Assembly: GCA_000310025.1 (NCBI GenBank)
Contig: FN649735.1
Coordinates: forward strand, 2,319,418-2,383,417
Direction of reading: 5' to 3'
Length of the DNA stretch: 64,000 nucleotides
Source of the DNA: Ectocarpus siliculosus
Lineage: Eukaryota; Sar; Phaeophyceae; Ectocarpales; Ectocarpaceae
Below are positions 60,001 through 64,000 of the stretch, piece after piece. Position 1 is the stretch's first letter. Every line of letters begins with the position of its first letter. The position numbers and the translations under genes were made by a program. A model generated the notes under the pieces. That model saw only the letters and a program-made list of their open reading frames with translations. It made no database searches and had not been told where the DNA came from.

Positions 60001-60993
60001 TGATTGATTAATAAGCTTCTGAGGTGCGTAAAAGAGCTAGGAGGTGTTCTCTTGTTGCTGTTGGCCGATCATCTAGACCCAGCGAAATCTGTGTATGACA
60101 ACTCTATTCATCGCGGTACACGACCACTCTACCTTGGCTGTATCAATCGCCTATCTTGGGCTGACGTTTTCCCCGCAGGTGAACTACAAGAAGAACATGC
60201 CGGACATTGAGCTATTGATGGAGGCGTGGCCACCTGAATTCGAGGAGATTGTTGGCAACGTGAATTTGCTGACACCAGAGCTAGATATGCCCCTGGAGGA
60301 CTACGCACGCATGGTGGGTGGAATACGACGAATCCCTTGCGAGTTCTCATCCAGACTGCGCACTGATGCCTATAACTGAGAAAAGTCTATCTTGGGCTAC
60401 GCAAACACCGCCCCTTTATCAGATGGGGTATGAACGTTGTGGGCTGATCCAACGTAGGAACAAGGTCACCAATCGATAGAGAGGACAGAGGGATGGGCAG
60501 GTACGTATCAGGGTTTGAGAAAGTTACACCCAGCCAGGTGCATGCCGTCGGTACGTCCGCCCTGGAAGAAAAGTAATTCGAAGAGCCTTTCTAGAGCCGT
60601 GCAGCGTCGGACAGATCAGATGGCAGAGTAGGTTGTGGACTTTTGTCTAGGAAATAAAGTCTTTGGATCCTGGGGTTCTCACCCGGAGCAATGCTGTTAA
60701 CTTATGGTGCCAAGTTGGATTTCAATCGCATCTTGAAAACTCGTTGGATAGTTGAGTCATTACCCCCGGTGGGTGCGTACTTCCAATAGTCTTTAGAGGA
60801 AACCCTTGACCAGGCTGACGCATGTTCCTTCCTCCATTGCCAGGTGTGCGCGGTGATGGATATCCCGGTGTACGACAACATTATCGAGAGCCTGCACATT
60901 CTCTTCACAACCTTCATGGAGTTCAAGAGCAACGCGCACTTTATGCAACTGGGTGCTGCTGGCGGGGGTGCATCGAATTTCGACTATAAATAG
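54026..60993 (+). CDS. IFT46: Intraflagellar transport protein 46 (IFT-B complex)
   Basis: Ten exons in phase: 54026-54145, 54783-54875, 57464-57527, 57808-57914, 58184-58347, 58744-58954, 59286-59383, 59880-59970, 60179-60313 and 60844-60993 (TAG at 60991), 410 residues without the start. The N-terminal third is acidic and Ser-rich, as in other IFT46 proteins (DDSGFEESVGS, NDQFDAAYDLSSADE). The conserved core is unmistakable: AYDPADYAHLNVSAEIKDLF, PDFIPAVGDMDAFLKVPRPD, VLDEPAANQSDATVLELQL, KNPAEIDKWIQSINDLHR, MPDIELLMEAWPPEFEE and VMDIPVYDNIIESLHILF. IFT46 is a core IFT-B subunit needed to carry outer dynein arms and build the flagellum (family knowledge). The intron after 58954 uses a GC donor (AAG|GCAAGT). 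The start codon was not identified; exon 1 lies upstream of 54026, and an in-frame stretch just before it (NTDLWQ) might also be coding. Confidence 0.96.
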
Positions 60994-62466
60994 ATTGGCT
61001 GAGCGTCCAAGGAAGATTACCGCCGAGTCGAAAACTACTCCAACGTGGGCGAGGACAGCGAGCGTCTGTCTCTGATCTTTCAGCCGGAATCCGCAATCAT
61101 ATCTATTACTCTTTGCCGCTTGGCTTGTGGTTGCCTTTTGGAAGCGGCTCCTTTCGGGAGTGGGACGCGTATCGGGCGCGGTCGTCTGTCTGACAGCCTA
61201 TTCGCACGCATTTCATTCACCTAGTCTACAGCCATACCGTTTCCCTACACACTGCACACATGATTTTTCTGAGTTAATTTTCTTTCTTTGAGATCTTTAT
61301 CGAAGTGTGTATGTACCCTTTGGGGTAGTTGTCCTTTGACTACCGAATATGTCTGCGTCAGCTGGAGCGGGAAATTTATGGGACCAGAATTGCTGGAACG
61401 GTTGTAAATGTGGAGGAAAGCAACGAGAGAATGATTTTTTGGCCAACGGGCTCAGCTATACAGAGCCCGGCTTCATGTTCGTGGCGGTAAAGTACATGCT
61501 GTGCCGTACGTCAAACTCTCTGCTTTGGCCCCAGGCTTTTCGGCCAAAGGTTCCCCTACTACTGCTTTACTGACTCTTGCTTCATTCGCGTTTTTGGCTG
61601 ATTTTCTTCTGGACGCTTGGTTACATGCGGCGGACACTCCTCCTCCGGAGCACGACGTAGTTTCGCAAGAAAACATTTGGTATGTTCTTGATGTTCGCGG
61701 TCCTACGATTATTGTTGACATGGATGTGTTTCATTGCATGCGTCCAATCAATACGTGTATTGTAGTACATATATTAGTTATAAAACGAACGAGTAGGTCA
61801 GTCAACCAGTCAGTCGTGGTGGTGATGATTAAGGAAGATGCGCCCATGCTCATCGGCTGTAAGATACATTAATTGCTCCGGCTTTCGTTCGACGGCGCGT
61901 AGACGATGTTCCGTGTTACGCCATAATATATATCAGCTCATGGTTATCCTATCTTTCTTTCAGCGTAGATGTTACGTACATGTAACGCCAATAACAACAA
62001 CAAGCAAGGTTCTGGGCTACGTATTTCATTTGTATCAACACGACGACAGCAGCTGTCAGTGTAGTTCAGAAAAATACTCAAAAATCTAAAACATACATTC
62101 GCTATCTACTTGTTGTGGTAATCCTCCCAAAGCCCGCGAGCACGGGCGAGCATTGGGCCACCACGATGCCAGTTCGTGGATGATGGAAACTCTTTTTGAG
62201 AGAGGTCGCTGCGTGTGGGTGGTGGGGGCGAGCGAGCGGAACAACACATGTGCACACGCCTGCACGGGGCCCCGCAACATGAAATAAATGGCCCTTGTTC
62301 CGCTGTCCCCTGTCCCCTCAACCTCAACCGCTCGCTGCCGCGCCGGCTGTCCTGTGTCCGGCTTCTCTTGCACTCTTTCGGAGCTCGTCTATCTCGTCAA
62401 GAGATAACTCGCCCCGTATTCAGCAACCATCAACGCAAAACCCCTAGCAACACCACCACTAACACC
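60994..62466. other. IFT46 3' region and alpha-tubulin upstream region
   Basis: Holds the 3' UTR of IFT46 and the promoter and 5' UTR of alpha-tubulin. A plus-strand frame at 61501-61872 (123 codons, with a hydrophobic stretch LLTLASFAFLADFLLDAWL) has no recognised family and no coding support beyond being open. Confidence 0.5.

Positions 62467-64000
<1,534 letters not shown>

Overview
The window is eukaryotic nuclear DNA. Genes are split into many short exons (35-1173 nt) separated by introns of a few hundred bases to more than 4 kb. Coding GC is fairly high, and introns and spacers are full of microsatellites, short tandem duplications and small terminal-inverted-repeat (TIR) elements. With an intraflagellar-transport gene and an alpha-tubulin gene, this fits a flagellate-bearing protist or alga. 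Intron density and length, compact GC-rich exons and divergent kinases point to a stramenopile, most likely a brown alga of the Ectocarpus type. That assignment is inference; no search could be run. I built gene models by hand from splice signals, reading-frame phase and protein-family resemblance, because most long ORFs here are chance frames and most true exons are shorter than the ORFs around them.

Left third (1-20 kb). The minus strand carries the kinase domain of an MST/Hippo-type STE20 kinase. It runs from 8321 off the left edge, and its introns hold a hAT-like element, a small MITE, a three-copy 220-bp tandem repeat and a perfect 64-bp palindrome. Upstream on the same strand (15520-10874) is a chain of exons for a large, mostly disordered protein I do not recognise. 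It ends in a phase that would splice onto the kinase, so it may be its N-terminal half. Divergent from it, on the plus strand (16324-19475), is a protein with a long acidic N-terminus and a C-terminal histidine-phosphatase domain.

Middle (22-40 kb). A 20-exon minus-strand gene (30845-22393) encodes a PDZ-PX protein with DPF-type adaptor motifs, probably an endosomal sorting scaffold with the domain order of SNX27 but without a visible FERM region. Upstream are about 7 kb of gene-poor, repeat-rich DNA with MITEs, an imperfect 74-bp palindrome and a clean intron-containing tRNA-Tyr(GUA). At 37822-39659 is a compact four-exon TTC9-like TPR gene.

Right third (40-64 kb). A 13-exon minus-strand gene (49187-40964) encodes a TKL-like protein kinase with an acidic insertion between the glycine loop and the catalytic lysine and DYN in place of DFG. 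It converges on the TPR gene. Upstream of its start is a second hAT-like element of the same unusual build as the one at 1.9 kb. Then come a possible short minus-strand exon, IFT46 on the plus strand (last exon ending at 60993, one GC-AG intron) and the first three exons of alpha-tubulin (62467 to the right edge). IFT46 and alpha-tubulin both serve the flagellum. No CRISPR, rRNA, LTR retroelement, Polinton or other virus-derived element was recognised.
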